A DNA stretch of 64,000 bases from NCBI RefSeq assembly GCF_000422425.1, contig NZ_AULT01000035.1, positions 1-64,000 of the forward strand, written 5' to 3'. The DNA comes from Oceanospirillum beijerinckii DSM 7166. Its GTDB lineage: Bacteria; Pseudomonadota; Gammaproteobacteria; Pseudomonadales; Halomonadaceae. Positions within the stretch are counted from its first letter, which is position 1. Each line of letters starts with the position of its first letter. The position numbers and the translations under genes were made by a program. Positions 39,354 to 49,044 of this stretch are shown here, one piece after another. Under the pieces are notes generated by a model. The model was given only the letters and a program-made list of their open reading frames with translations, did no database searches and was not told the origin of the DNA.

Positions 39354-40088
39354 TTAGGCGATACCTGTACCCACTTCCAGCTCGTCCAGCCAATCCAGGA
39401 AACGCACGACATCACGGTCTCTGAAAATAGCTCCGTGCTGCGGTGCCATATATTTAATATCCAACTGGCGTACGCGACGAATCCAATCCTTCTTGGCTCG
39501 GTTAGAGGGCATCCAGCGTTGGTGGAACAGGCGCATTTTGTCAACGTGAGCATCAAAATCTTCTACGAACAGCGGCGCGCCGTCAGGTAGCAGTGCGGCG
39601 CCAATATCGCCGCTCATCAGAATCTTAGCCTGAGGATCATAAACACTGAAGTTACCGGAGGAGTGCATATAGTGCGCCGGGATAAATTGCAGCTCTACCT
39701 CATCCAAGCGAATGCTTTTACCTTCGTCGGGCAGAGGGTTGTACTTAATACTGTTACAGCCGAAGTGGCGCAGGAAGCCTTCCCATAACCAGGGGGCGTG
39801 CAGCTCTGCATGAGGCAAAGTTTTATCCCACAGGCCCAGGGAGGAGATAATATCTGGGTCCTGGTGGGAAGCAAACAGGTGCGTGATCTGTTGCACTGGC
39901 ACATGGTGTACCACAGCAGCCAGCATAGCAGAAAACAGCTCAATACCACCGGGGTCCAGCATGATAGCGTGGTTGGTGGTTTTGATCATATATTGGTTCG
40001 TATCAATAATCTTACTTGGGCGCTCTTCATCCCGGCCAAAGACCAGCCACTCGTGGCTGCGGCTTTCATGCAGTTTGACTACTTTCAT
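39354..40088 (-). CDS. ODP-type diiron metallo-beta-lactamase-fold protein
   Basis: A 244-residue soluble protein. Metal-site residues of the flavodiiron-like branch are visible: HQDPD (H75, D77, D79), H139 and H142 in PAHYMHSSGN, D161 in SGDIG and H218 in PQHG. It lacks the flavodoxin domain of FprA-type oxidoreductases, which makes it an oxygen-binding-diiron (ODP) single-domain form. From memory, such a protein acts as an oxygen/iron sensor for chemotaxis in Treponema denticola. Here it lies 38 bases after a soluble chemoreceptor-like gene on the same strand, close to a membrane chemoreceptor; an aerotaxis-related role is inferred. Confidence 0.78.
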   Translation of the reverse strand: MKVVKLHESRSHEWLVFGRDEERPSKIIDTNQYMIKTTNHAIMLDPGGIELFSAMLAAVVHHVPVQQITHLFASHQDPDIISSLGLWDKTLPHAELHAPWLWEGFLRHFGCNSIKYNPLPDEGKSIRLDEVELQFIPAHYMHSSGNFSVYDPQAKILMSGDIGAALLPDGAPLFVEDFDAHVDKMRLFHQRWMPSNRAKKDWIRRVRQLDIKYMAPQHGAIFRDRDVVRFLDWLDELEVGTGIA

Positions 40089-40126
40089 CGACTTCTTTCC
40101 GTATTCCTGATGATCTGTGCTGAGAA

Positions 40127-40780
40127 TTAGCGCTCAAGTGAATGTCGGCATTTACTGGCGATATGCTTAATGCGGTTAGCTGCTTTTTCCAGTTTTACCA
40201 CGATGCCTTCCAAGCTAGCCTGGTAGCTGTCTGCTGCTGTGGCGGCTTCCAGTCGGGAGGTTGCTGTGACTACATTGGCGGCCAGCATGCGGGACTCAAT
40301 TTCATCAAGCAGTTCAAACAATTTTCGCATATGACGTCGTAGTTGCATGGTTTGCTGATGGTGTCGGTTGGATGCTTCCTGTGCAATGGAATCCAGAGTA
40401 TCGCCAAATGCGGCTGTTTTTGAGCGCTCCTGCGCTTTTTTGAAGCGCTCATGGGCATCCGCGCTATGTAGGTCTGCCAATGAGTTTCGGGAGAGAGTCA
40501 AGGCCTCCCGGTTGATCTCTTTTACCAGCCAGATGGTGTCATTGGCCAGCTCAACCATAAAGTCCGTAATAGGTTTAAAGGTTCGGACATTGTCACCGGC
40601 ACGGGCGACCAGAGCCTTGGCATTCATCGCTTCCAAAGAGATGTTTTTTGCTTCAGTGAGCACTACGCTTAATTCAGCAGCCACAGTGGCAGCATTAATA
40701 AAAAAGTGTGCGCTGTTTCTTGGGCCTGACTGCATTCCGGGCAACCCTTTTATCGAACCAGTGAAATGGATTTCTTTCAA
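40127..40780 (-). CDS. Soluble helical protein resembling a chemoreceptor signalling tip
   Basis: A 217-residue, all-helical, membrane-free protein. Residues 52-63 (MNAKALVARAGD) align without gaps with the conserved chemoreceptor hairpin [12 protein letters not shown], and ELANDT follows where receptors have a (K/M)LA..T segment. Other tip residues, including the central Glu of the IEAAR motif, are changed, so contact with CheA/CheW may be altered. It is the upstream gene of a likely two-gene operon with the ODP-type gene and is divergent from the membrane chemoreceptor at 41166. Function unknown; a sensor adaptor for the diiron protein is the simplest guess. Confidence 0.6.
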   Translation of the reverse strand: MKEIHFTGSIKGLPGMQSGPRNSAHFFINAATVAAELSVVLTEAKNISLEAMNAKALVARAGDNVRTFKPITDFMVELANDTIWLVKEINREALTLSRNSLADLHSADAHERFKKAQERSKTAAFGDTLDSIAQEASNRHHQQTMQLRRHMRKLFELLDEIESRMLAANVVTATSRLEAATAADSYQASLEGIVVKLEKAANRIKHIASKCRHSLER

Positions 40781-41165
40781 TTATGGTGAGCTGTGTGCGG
40801 GTTGACAACTATTTGCACTGATTAATTCGCTGCTTGAGTGCTGAAAAGATCGAATATGGGAGAAGCTGTGTAAAAACCAGTGGCACTGGAATGAGTGACT
40901 TAATTGCTTCGTTGATCAATCTTGATTAGCGGGATTGAGCCTGATTCCATTGTTTTTGAGTGGTTTAGCGCATTATCTTGCTGAAGTTGTAAAAAAAAGC
41001 AGTGAAAAATGCGTAAATGCCGGTTTTTATTGTGCGACGAAAGTATTATTCTGATAAAAAGGCCTGCCTCCTAGGGATCACAGGCGGCAGAAAATAATAA
41101 CAAACCGCTTTAGGATGATTATGATTTCATCGTAAAGCCAACGGCCAAAAGCTGTTGAGGTCACA
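40781..41165. other. Divergent intergenic region of the chemoreceptor cluster
   Basis: 385 bases with no gene. It must carry promoters for the receptor on plus and the soluble receptor-like/ODP pair on minus. I did not find a convincing sigma-28 match, although TAAAT..GCGACGAA-like sequence near 41013-41040 is faintly similar. Confidence 0.35.
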
Positions 41166-43106
41166 ATGTCAAATCAACTATTTGCTCTGGGCAGTAAGCT
41201 GTTACGGCCCGTGATTATCACGATTGTTATCCTGGCAGTCGTGCAGACTCTGCTCTTTATTACGCTGACCCGTTCCGGAGGGGAAAGCCTGATTAATGAT
41301 ATCAGTGCCAAACTCAGTCTGGAGAACGGTAAGGTTTCTGAGCAGCTGGCAATGTCCAGTGAGCGGGTGCAGGGACAGATTGCCGAGATGTCCGATAAGG
41401 TATCCGTTGAACTGTCCGGTAGCCTGAAGCTGGAGCTGGAGCAGGAGAAAGATAGCACAGTTAAGATGCTGGAAGATTCCCTGCTGGATACTTCCAAGAA
41501 TATGGCGGTTATTCTCGCCGCAGTAGCCCCCCAGGCGATCTGGGATCGTGACATTCCTCAGCTGACTCGCTATGTACAGATGGCTCATGAAAGTGAGCAT
41601 GTGGTGTTTGCCGGTTACTATGATATCTACGGTAAACGTATGACCCGCTATCTGAATAGACGCAGTGATCTGGTGAAAGATCTGATTGAAGAATCTAAAG
41701 GGAGTGGTAAAAAAGGCCTTGATGGAGTGATTGCTGCTGCCGCTGATCATGAGCGTATCATTATTATCCGTCAGCCTATCAGCCCCAGTGGCTCTCCTAT
41801 CGGGGAGTTTGTCTTAGGGGTGAGTCGTGACAAGGTGATCTCTGGCACTCAGGAGATGGAAGTTGGCTTTAATGCATTAATTAATAACAGTATTGAGGCA
41901 GTGAAGAACAGTATCAATACTGCTTCCGGTGAGACAGTATCTGATTTGAAGGATCGCCTTTCGGGGATTCAGCAGAATAACGATACGGCCCGTCACTCCG
42001 TGGAGCTACGTATCGAAGAATCGTCTGATCAACTGGTTCAACAGATGACCTTGGTGTCTCTGATCAGTGCTCTGGTATTGATTGTAGTACTGGTGGTGGT
42101 GCTATCGGTACGTATCTTACGTCGTATCGGGATATTGACCGATGCACTGAGTGATCTGTCTGAAGGGGAAGGAGATCTGACGCGTCGTATCGGCATTAAG
42201 GGGGATGATGAAATCGCATTGATGGCCGGTAAGGTAAACCACTTTGTCCAAGCCATTCAGGCGATTGTGGGTGATGTGCAGTCAGTGTCCAGACATACCT
42301 CCAGCGTAGTGAATACTATGCGTCAGGGAAATATTCAGGCGTCACAAGCAACTGAACGACAACAAAGTGCCGTTTCAGAAGCCTCTGCTGCAGTGGCTTA
42401 TATTGTGGACAGTGTGGCAGAAGAGAGTGAAAGCGTGGCTCAGACACTGAAAAGTGTCGATAAGATCCGTGAGGAGACCGGACAAAGCGCGGCTATCTCT
42501 CGGGAAGTTCGCCATGATATTGAGCATCTGGTAACCAATGTGGAAGCCACTTCTGATGTGATTGATGCGCTGGCATCGCAAAGTGATCAGATTGGTGATG
42601 TACTGGATATGATCAAGGCGATTGCCGAGCAGACTAATCTCTTAGCACTGAATGCGGCTATTGAAGCAGCCCGTGCCGGTGAGAGTGGGCGTGGCTTTGC
42701 GGTTGTGGCCGATGAAGTACGTATGTTGGCCAGTAAAACCCAGCAATCGACGGAAGATATTGAGGCCCAAATCGGGCAGCTACAGGCCGGTGCCACTAAA
42801 GCCGTTACGGCGATTAATGAAGCAAGTACAGTAGCGCGTAGTAGCATTGATGGCATTCGCCAGTCTGATGAACGTTTAGCAAGTGTCAATAACGCGGTCG
42901 AAGAGCTGCATAAGATGTTCACTGAGATCACCCGTATGACGGAAGATCAGGCCGGACAGGCGGGCAGTATGCATCAGGCACTGGAGCAGATTTTTAATGA
43001 ATCCCATGTCACTGCGGGTGCTGTGGCTCAGGCCGATAGCACCAGCCTGGAGCTGGAGCAGTTGGTGCAGGATCTGGGACAGAAGGTGGGGCGCTTTAAG
43101 GTTTAA
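41166..43106 (+). CDS. Methyl-accepting chemotaxis protein
   Basis: A 646-residue membrane receptor. Membrane helices at about 14-36 and 296-318 bracket a periplasmic sensor; a HAMP domain follows, then the signalling domain with the full hairpin tip [17 protein letters not shown] and [15 protein letters not shown] near 485-512. The sensor has a coiled-coil-like N-terminal part and a compact segment with [13 protein letters not shown]. The ligand is unknown. Convergent to pseI with a strong bidirectional terminator between. Confidence 0.93.
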   Translation: MSNQLFALGSKLLRPVIITIVILAVVQTLLFITLTRSGGESLINDISAKLSLENGKVSEQLAMSSERVQGQIAEMSDKVSVELSGSLKLELEQEKDSTVKMLEDSLLDTSKNMAVILAAVAPQAIWDRDIPQLTRYVQMAHESEHVVFAGYYDIYGKRMTRYLNRRSDLVKDLIEESKGSGKKGLDGVIAAAADHERIIIIRQPISPSGSPIGEFVLGVSRDKVISGTQEMEVGFNALINNSIEAVKNSINTASGETVSDLKDRLSGIQQNNDTARHSVELRIEESSDQLVQQMTLVSLISALVLIVVLVVVLSVRILRRIGILTDALSDLSEGEGDLTRRIGIKGDDEIALMAGKVNHFVQAIQAIVGDVQSVSRHTSSVVNTMRQGNIQASQATERQQSAVSEASAAVAYIVDSVAEESESVAQTLKSVDKIREETGQSAAISREVRHDIEHLVTNVEATSDVIDALASQSDQIGDVLDMIKAIAEQTNLLALNAAIEAARAGESGRGFAVVADEVRMLASKTQQSTEDIEAQIGQLQAGATKAVTAINEASTVARSSIDGIRQSDERLASVNNAVEELHKMFTEITRMTEDQAGQAGSMHQALEQIFNESHVTAGAVAQADSTSLELEQLVQDLGQKVGRFKV

Positions 43107-43164
43107 TCCATTCAGCTGATAATAGATACTCTGTGTCGTCGCTGATCGTTAGCATATAGGATAA

Positions 43165-43207
43165 AGAACCTCCGGTTTGCGTGGCAAACCGGAGGTTCTG
43201 TTCTTTA
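43165..43207. terminator. Bidirectional terminator between chemoreceptor and pseI
   Basis: 16-bp perfect stem AGAACCTCCGGTTTGC / GCAAACCGGAGGTTCT with a 3-base GTG loop, followed by GTTCTTT on plus and TTTAT on minus. Confidence 0.8.
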
Positions 43208-43254
43208 ATCGGAGTGCTGTGTATCTCTATCTGTCTTCAGAGTTCATAGCAGAA

Positions 43255-44304
43255 TTAAAAATTAACTTGTTCCAGTTTTACCGGAGTATTGGCTGCAATA
43301 TCCGTATTGACCGTTTTACCGATCAGTTGATCCAGATATTTAGGGGCGGCACCATAACCGGGACGTACACTACGAATATGGGCCTGGGTAATGGTCTCTC
43401 CTGCATTCAGTGCTTTTACAAAATACAACGAACGGCGGAACTGGACATTACCGCTTTCACTGGATTTTTTACCATAGTCTACCTGTCCACGCGCCTGCCA
43501 GGCGGTCTTGCTGTCCCGACATAAAGCGATCAGATCTTCAGGTTCCAATGAGAAACTGTCATCTGGGCCGCCACCGTTACGATCCAGAGTAAAGTGTTTT
43601 TCGATAATAGAGGCACCCAGCATCACACTGGCAATCGCGGTGGTATTATCCAGTGTATGATCTGACAAACCCGTCACTAAACCAAAGCGCTCTATCATAT
43701 CGGCAATAGTCGCTAGATTATAGTCGGCAGCCGGGGCCGGATAGCCACTGACGCAGTGCAGAATTGCCAGCTCTTTACAGCCGCCGTCCTGTGCGGCGGC
43801 AATCGCTTCAGCAATCTCATCAGCGTCCGCCATACCGGTTGAAATAATCATCGGTTTGCCGGTACTGGCGACATAACGAATAAGTGGCAGGTCGACGGCT
43901 TCAAAACTGGCAATCTTGTACGCAGGTGCATTCAGGTCTTCCAGTAGATCCACCGCGGTTGAATCAAAGGGGGAACTGAACATGGTGATGCCCAGTTGAC
44001 GGGCGTAGTCAAACAGAGGCTTATGCCAATCCCATGGTGTATGAGCTTCTTCATACAGCTCGTATAGACTTCTGCCATCCCATAAACCGCCCTGAATAGT
44101 GAATTCGGGGGCATCACAGTCAAGCGTGATGGTATCTGCGGTATAGGTTTGCAGTTTAATGGCATCTGCACCGGCTTTATGAGCTTGTTCAATAATCTTA
44201 AAAGCGGTATCAATGGAGCCGTTATGATTGGCAGACAGCTCAGCGATAATATAAGGCGCATCCTGCTGGCTGATGCGGCGCCCGGCGATTGTGATCTCTT
44301 TCAT
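43255..44304 (-). CDS. pseI: Pseudaminic acid synthase
   Basis: A 349-residue NeuB-family enzyme condensing 2,4-diacetamido-2,4,6-trideoxy-L-altrose with phosphoenolpyruvate to give pseudaminic acid. IIAELSANHNGS, ADAIKLQTYTADTIT and GLSDHT match PseI rather than sialic acid synthases, and a C-terminal SAF/antifreeze-like domain is present. It is the last gene of pseG-pseH-pseI, 6 bases after pseH. Confidence 0.93.
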   Translation of the reverse strand: MKEITIAGRRISQQDAPYIIAELSANHNGSIDTAFKIIEQAHKAGADAIKLQTYTADTITLDCDAPEFTIQGGLWDGRSLYELYEEAHTPWDWHKPLFDYARQLGITMFSSPFDSTAVDLLEDLNAPAYKIASFEAVDLPLIRYVASTGKPMIISTGMADADEIAEAIAAAQDGGCKELAILHCVSGYPAPAADYNLATIADMIERFGLVTGLSDHTLDNTTAIASVMLGASIIEKHFTLDRNGGGPDDSFSLEPEDLIALCRDSKTAWQARGQVDYGKKSSESGNVQFRRSLYFVKALNAGETITQAHIRSVRPGYGAAPKYLDQLIGKTVNTDIAANTPVKLEQVNF

Positions 44305-44310
44305 ACTTGG

Positions 44311-44850
44311 TTATCTCTTGGCTATCTGGGCCATCTCTTGGCTGTGGGTGTGCCACTCCTGCGCTAATAACCCGAAGCAGGCGATTGAGTGGAAATTCAG
44401 GCCATCATAATACTGATCTCTCAGCGTCCCTTCCTGCTGAAAACCCATCTTTAAGTGGAATCGGATTGATTTGTCATTATACCCAATGGCCTGACCGCAC
44501 ACTTTATGTAACCTGAGTTCGCAGAAAGCATAGTTCAGGGCGTGAAAGCCTAACTGACTGCCCGTACCTTTGGCGGCATCCGGTGCAAGATAAAATCCCC
44601 AGTCGGCAATCTGTTGGTGAGACTGCAGGGTAAAATGAATAAAGCCTGCCGGTAGACCCTGGTGCTCAAAGACCAGCAGTTGGCGTAAGGGATCGGGTTG
44701 GCAGCGTTCGAACCAATGGGCGTGTTCCTGCAGAGTTATCTCATGTTGAGTGTACATAAAACGGCGTACCTCAGGATGATTACGCCAATGTAACACAGTG
44801 GTCAAATCGTCTGCTGTCATAGGGCGGACAAAACTGGCAGAGGTGTTCAT
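44311..44850 (-). CDS. pseH: UDP-4-amino-sugar N-acetyltransferase PseH
   Basis: A 179-residue GNAT acetyltransferase. TAMTADDLTTVLHWRNHPEVRRFMYTQ-type N-terminus (seen as LHWRNHPEVRRFMYTQHEI) and the KGTGSQL acetyl-CoA loop are typical of PseH. It acetylates the 4-amino group of the altrosamine intermediate. It overlaps pseG by four bases and is followed by pseI. Confidence 0.88.
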   Translation of the reverse strand: MNTSASFVRPMTADDLTTVLHWRNHPEVRRFMYTQHEITLQEHAHWFERCQPDPLRQLLVFEHQGLPAGFIHFTLQSHQQIADWGFYLAPDAAKGTGSQLGFHALNYAFCELRLHKVCGQAIGYNDKSIRFHLKMGFQQEGTLRDQYYDGLNFHSIACFGLLAQEWHTHSQEMAQIAKR

Positions 44851-45974
44851 TGTGACTCCTGCTCCAGATAATTAACGACTTTCAAGCACCCCAGACCATC
44901 GCTGATCGCCTGAGCGGCCTGACTACTGTTGCTGAGATAGTTGGGGCTTAGCTGATCAAAACATTGAGCGACCTGTTGTGCAAGCTTAGGACCGATACTG
45001 AGTGATTGTGCTGCACCGGCGGCTTGCAGTTGTTTGGCAATTGTTTGCTGGTTTTCTGCCAATATGATCATCAGTGTGGGTAAACCCAGACAACATCTCT
45101 CCCAGCTGGTACTGCCTGCCGCGCCAATGGCAAAATCGGCGTTGGCCATCAACTCTGCCATATTATTGACGCCCTGGAGTACCTGGCAGGGTTGTTTGAG
45201 CTCAGCGGCGATCTGTTTGACCTGCTCAATATGAGGAGCGGTGACACCCATCACAACGGTTAATTCGCAGGATTCAGGCAGGTGGCTGTGATCAATGGCT
45301 TTGAGTAGAGTACCGGTGATATTGTCTTTATCCACCCCGCCCAGATTAATCAGTAGATTGTTTAACTCAGGAGACTGGCGACGTTTAAGGCTGGTAGTAC
45401 GCCACTCGCTAAATTCAGGCCGTAACAGCGCGTATTGAGCGCCGGTCAAAATCTGGCATCCAGCGGGAACCAGAGATTGATAGTTGTCTGCTGTGCGACC
45501 AAAGGTTTGATCCAGTAATAGATTACACCGATGTTTTCGGTCTGCCAGATCATCAATTACCATTAATTGCTTAAAACCTGCCTCGCAGGCATCCTGCCAG
45601 TGATAGTCCAGGGCATAGTGATCTACAATCAGCCAATCGACAGCCTGTCCTGAGGTGAAAAGTATTGAAAGTGTCTGAAGTGTTTGTTCGGCGTCCTGCT
45701 GCCAGGTGGCCCCTAGCCAATGGGCGTGAGGTGGCAGGTCTGAGCCAGAACTATCGGTTATTGGATCAACCTGATCGGATGCCCTAGGGGCTGAAAGAAA
45801 TTCAACATGGTAGCCTTTCTGGTGAATAAAATCCCCTAGGTGTCCCTTATGTGGTCGGCAGATAAAGCGGCATTGATGTCCCCGTTCGGTCAATGCATCT
45901 GCCAGCGTCAGGCAGCGCATAATATGGCCGCTGCCAATATTGATTGAAGCATCAGCACGAAAAACGATGTTCAT
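44847..45974 (-). CDS. pseG: UDP-diacetamido-altropyranose hydrolase PseG
   Basis: A 375-residue GT-B-fold hydrolase that removes UDP from the diacetamido sugar. The N-terminal RADASINIGSGHIMRCLTLA motif and LLINLGGVD are typical of PseG. It is the first gene of the minus-strand pseG-pseH-pseI set and overlaps pseH by ATGA-type coupling. An internal stretch around residues 65-80 looks like a lineage-specific insertion. Confidence 0.9.
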   Translation of the reverse strand: MNIVFRADASINIGSGHIMRCLTLADALTERGHQCRFICRPHKGHLGDFIHQKGYHVEFLSAPRASDQVDPITDSSGSDLPPHAHWLGATWQQDAEQTLQTLSILFTSGQAVDWLIVDHYALDYHWQDACEAGFKQLMVIDDLADRKHRCNLLLDQTFGRTADNYQSLVPAGCQILTGAQYALLRPEFSEWRTTSLKRRQSPELNNLLINLGGVDKDNITGTLLKAIDHSHLPESCELTVVMGVTAPHIEQVKQIAAELKQPCQVLQGVNNMAELMANADFAIGAAGSTSWERCCLGLPTLMIILAENQQTIAKQLQAAGAAQSLSIGPKLAQQVAQCFDQLSPNYLSNSSQAAQAISDGLGCLKVVNYLEQESQ

Positions 45975-46209
45975 AACAGCCTTTGTTTCCTAAAGAAGCT
46001 GACAAAAAGTCCAGCATATCCATCATATAGAGAGGGTTAACTGAGTCAATGTACAAAGTTGTTTACTGAAATACCAGAGCCGTAACGGGCAAAGGTTTTT
46101 GACTTAAGTGGATACTGGGTGATGGTATGATTCCATTTGACCCTGAATAGAGGAATGTGGTTAATTTGTTGGCATAACCCAGAAAAACCAAGCAAGCGCT
46201 AGATTTGAT

Positions 46210-46785
46210 ATGACTCAGACCAACAACTCAAAACGACGTAAGGAACTGGTGTCCATTGCTGCCCGCCTGTTCTTTGAACAGGGCTACGAGCGGACTACCG
46301 TAAGAATGCTGGCCGATGCGATGGGCATTAAATCTGGCAGCCTGTTTCATCATTTTAATGATAAGCAGGAGATCCTGTGTGCGGTAATTCAGGACGGTAT
46401 GGAGAGTGCGCTGGAGATTGCAGGGGAAGCATTAGATGGGGTTACTGAACCCAGAGAGCGCTTTCTGGCACTGTCCAAGGCTCATCTAAGTACCTTGCTG
46501 ACCGACCGTAATGCTCACGTTGTTGCCCTGTATGAGTGGCGTAGTTTGTCGGAAGAGTCGCTGAATGTGCTGATCGGTATGCGTGACGAGTATGAAGCTC
46601 TATGGCAACAGGTGATTGATGAGTGTGTGACTGCTGGGGTGCTAAAAGGTGATGTGCCTCTGATTCGTCGTTTTACTTTGGGGGCGCTCAACTGGACGGT
46701 ACAGTGGTATGATGCCAGCGGTGAAAAATCCCCGGACGATCTGGCCAAGGCTTTGGCTGAATTGATCGGCTTACAGCGTAATTAA
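46210..46785 (+). CDS. TetR-family transcriptional regulator
   Basis: A 191-residue regulator with an N-terminal helix-turn-helix (TTVRMLADAMGIKSGSLFHHF) and a C-terminal ligand domain. Its place just before the acyl-CoA synthetase, SDR and acyl-CoA dehydrogenase genes suggests it controls them in response to an acyl-CoA. Divergent from pseG. A terminator follows, so the downstream genes have their own promoter. Confidence 0.9.
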   Translation: MTQTNNSKRRKELVSIAARLFFEQGYERTTVRMLADAMGIKSGSLFHHFNDKQEILCAVIQDGMESALEIAGEALDGVTEPRERFLALSKAHLSTLLTDRNAHVVALYEWRSLSEESLNVLIGMRDEYEALWQQVIDECVTAGVLKGDVPLIRRFTLGALNWTVQWYDASGEKSPDDLAKALAELIGLQRN

Positions 46786-46876
46786 CTTTTTAAAAGCAGT
46801 TACCTCGTGTGACTGATGTGCTGCTGGGTGTTTTAAAGATAATCTGCGCAAATTTTTTAATCGTTATGACCTTGCT

Positions 46877-46910
46877 AAGGCTCGCTTTTTGCGGGCCTTT
46901 TTTGTTTTTT
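46877..46910 (+). terminator. Intrinsic terminator after the tetR gene
   Basis: 9-bp stem AAGGCTCGC / GCGGGCCTT with one G-T pair, loop TTTTT, followed by a long T run. Confidence 0.85.
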
Positions 46911-47168
46911 TAATCCAATGGATGAAAAAAACTGTTTTTCAGGGCTTGCACCAAAACCTCAGGATAGCTAAATTGTTATAAAACCGAGCGCTTGCTAGTT
47001 TTTCTGGTTGAAACACAACCGGTCGCATCAAGGCGCTTTTTTTAGGGATAAGGGATGACGTTAACGTAAACGTTATTTGTTCCGGTCTGGTACGAGCTAA
47101 GCCAGACCTGATGGATTGAGCCATAACAAAAACAATTTCTGGCATTTGGACTTTCGGAGACCCTAACA
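46911..47168 (+). promoter_or_regulatory. Regulatory region of the acyl-CoA operon
   Basis: No gene is evident here. A double palindrome lies at 47056-47075: ACGTTAACGT is self-complementary and overlaps AACGTAAACGTT. The pattern resembles operators of acyl-CoA-responsive regulators and may be the site of the TetR protein encoded upstream. The gene start at 47169 has a GGAGA-type ribosome binding site. Confidence 0.4.
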
Positions 47169-48828
47169 ATGCAAACAAACCACTACCCGGCCTTTATGGC
47201 TGACTTCTCAATGGATCAGGTTGAAGAGAAATTTCTGGGCAGCCTGAAGGAAGGTTTTAACGCCTGTGTGGAGTGCTGTGATAAGCAGGTACAGGCGGGC
47301 AAGGGCGATGAGATTGCGCTGTACTATGAAGGTATCGGCGGAGTCAGCTCGACCCACAGCTGGGTTGAACTGCAGAAAAAATCGGCACAGTTTGCCAACT
47401 TCCTGAAATCTCAGGGTGTTAAAGCCGGTGATCGTATCTCCTGTATGCTGCCACGTACCCCTGATCTGCTGGTAGTGGTATTGGGTACCTGGCGTATTGG
47501 CGCGGTGTATCAACCACTGTTTACCGCTTTTGGTTACGAAGCTATTGAGTATCGTATTACTCAGTGTGACGCCAAAGTGGTGGTGACTGACGATGCTAAC
47601 CGCAGTAAGTTTGACCAGGTCAACGGTCTGCCAACGGTCGTACAGGTCTGTGCTGATCAAGAGACCGCAGAAGCGAAAGGTGACCTGCACTTTGATACGG
47701 TCATGGCTTCCTTCAGTGACGAGTGTGAGCCTGTGGTTCTGGATGCTGAGCAGCCGTTCCTGCAGATGTTCACCTCGGGTACTGTCGGTAAGTCCAAAAG
47801 GTGTTGCGGTGCCTTTGAAGGCGCTGCTGGGCTTCTATATCTATATGAAGTATGCCGTTGGTCTGGATGATCATGATAAGTACTGGAACGTGGCTGATCC
47901 GGGTTGGGCGTATGGTCTGTACTACGCGATCACAGGTCCACTGTGCATGGGCATAGCCACGCACTTTAACGAAGCGGGCTTCACTACCGAAAATACCTAC
48001 GAAATGCTGGAAAAATACCAGATCACCAATCTGGCTGCGGCGCCTACTGCTTATCGCATGATGATGGCCAGCGATGCTCATAAAGAGATGAAACCTAAGC
48101 TGGCGCTGCGTCGTGCCAGCTCTGCTGGTGAACCTCTGAGTCCTGAGGTGGTGAACTGGGTATCCGATGTACTGGGTTGTCCGGTGATGGATCATTACGG
48201 CCAGACTGAAACCGGTATGACCTGCTGTAACCACCACTCTCTGGAGCATAAGGTGCATATCGGTGCTATGGGTTACGCTCTGCCAGGTTACCGTGTTGTA
48301 GCCCTGGATGAGAACTACAATGAAGTGAGTGCCGGTGAAGAAGGTCAGTTCGCAGTCGATATGGAAAACTCACCTGCGTTCTTCTTCCAGGGTTACACCT
48401 GGCAGGAGAAAAAACCGTTCCACGGTAAATACTACCTGACCGGTGACATGGTGTTTGAAAACCGCGATGGCATCTTCCAGTTCAGTGGTCGTGACGACGA
48501 TATCATCACTACTGCAGGTTACCGTGTCGGTCCTGCGGATGTGGAAGGTACTGTACTGGAGCACGAAGCCGTAGCAGAAAGTGCCGCCGTAGGTAAACCA
48601 GATGCTAAGCGTGGCCACATTATTAAGTCCTACGTGGTACTGCGTGACGGTCATGAGGGCTCTGATGAGTTGGTGCAGGATATCCAGAATCTGGTGCGTG
48701 AGCGTCTGTCTACCCACGCCTTCCCACGTGAAATTGAGTTTGTGGATCAGTTGCCAAAAACACCGTCTGGCAAGATTCAGCGCTTTATCCTGCGTCAGCA
48801 AGCACATGAAGAGGCTCAGACAGCATAA
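47169..48828 (+). pseudogene. AMP-forming acyl-CoA synthetase, disrupted by a one-base frameshift
   Basis: Two overlapping frames together give a 552-residue ANL-superfamily acyl-CoA synthetase. Frame one ends its homology at MFTSGTVGK; frame two resumes at KGVAVPLKALLGFYIYMKY. The break is at the AAAA run 47796-47799 (or the T just before): removing one base restores the canonical AMP-binding loop TSGTxGxxKG. Downstream motifs are intact: HYGQTETGM, YYLTGDM and PKTPSGKIQRF. It resembles medium-chain acyl-CoA synthetases. Codon use and all other motifs look healthy, so a sequencing error or very recent mutation is likely. Confidence 0.88.
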
Positions 48829-48952
48829 GTTGTGTGAGTCGCCCGCTAAGGTGGATAGCCGCTATATAAGATAAGGGCTGCTGGCACCCGGCAGTTTGTT
48901 TCAACGGTCGGGTGTGAGTGAAAAATAGTTAAGGTTTAGCAACCAGAATTAA

Positions 48953-49013
48953 AGGGCGAAGATGACGACCTGATCCGTTCGATCCAGGGTGCGGCACTGT
49001 CGCCCTCTTTTTT
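48953..49013 (+). terminator. Structured hairpin before the SDR gene
   Basis: Outer stem AGGGCGA (48953-48959) / TCGCCCT (49000-49006) enclosing an inner CTG-GATC-type hairpin, followed by CTTTTTTAA. May be a partial terminator or attenuator within the operon. Confidence 0.4.
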
Positions 49014-49044
49014 AATCATTGATTACCAGCATAGAGATAAGACG

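Noticed and set aside
39798-40130. 110-codon plus-strand frame opposite the ODP-type gene
   Set aside because: Antisense shadow; the minus-strand gene carries the full metal-site pattern.
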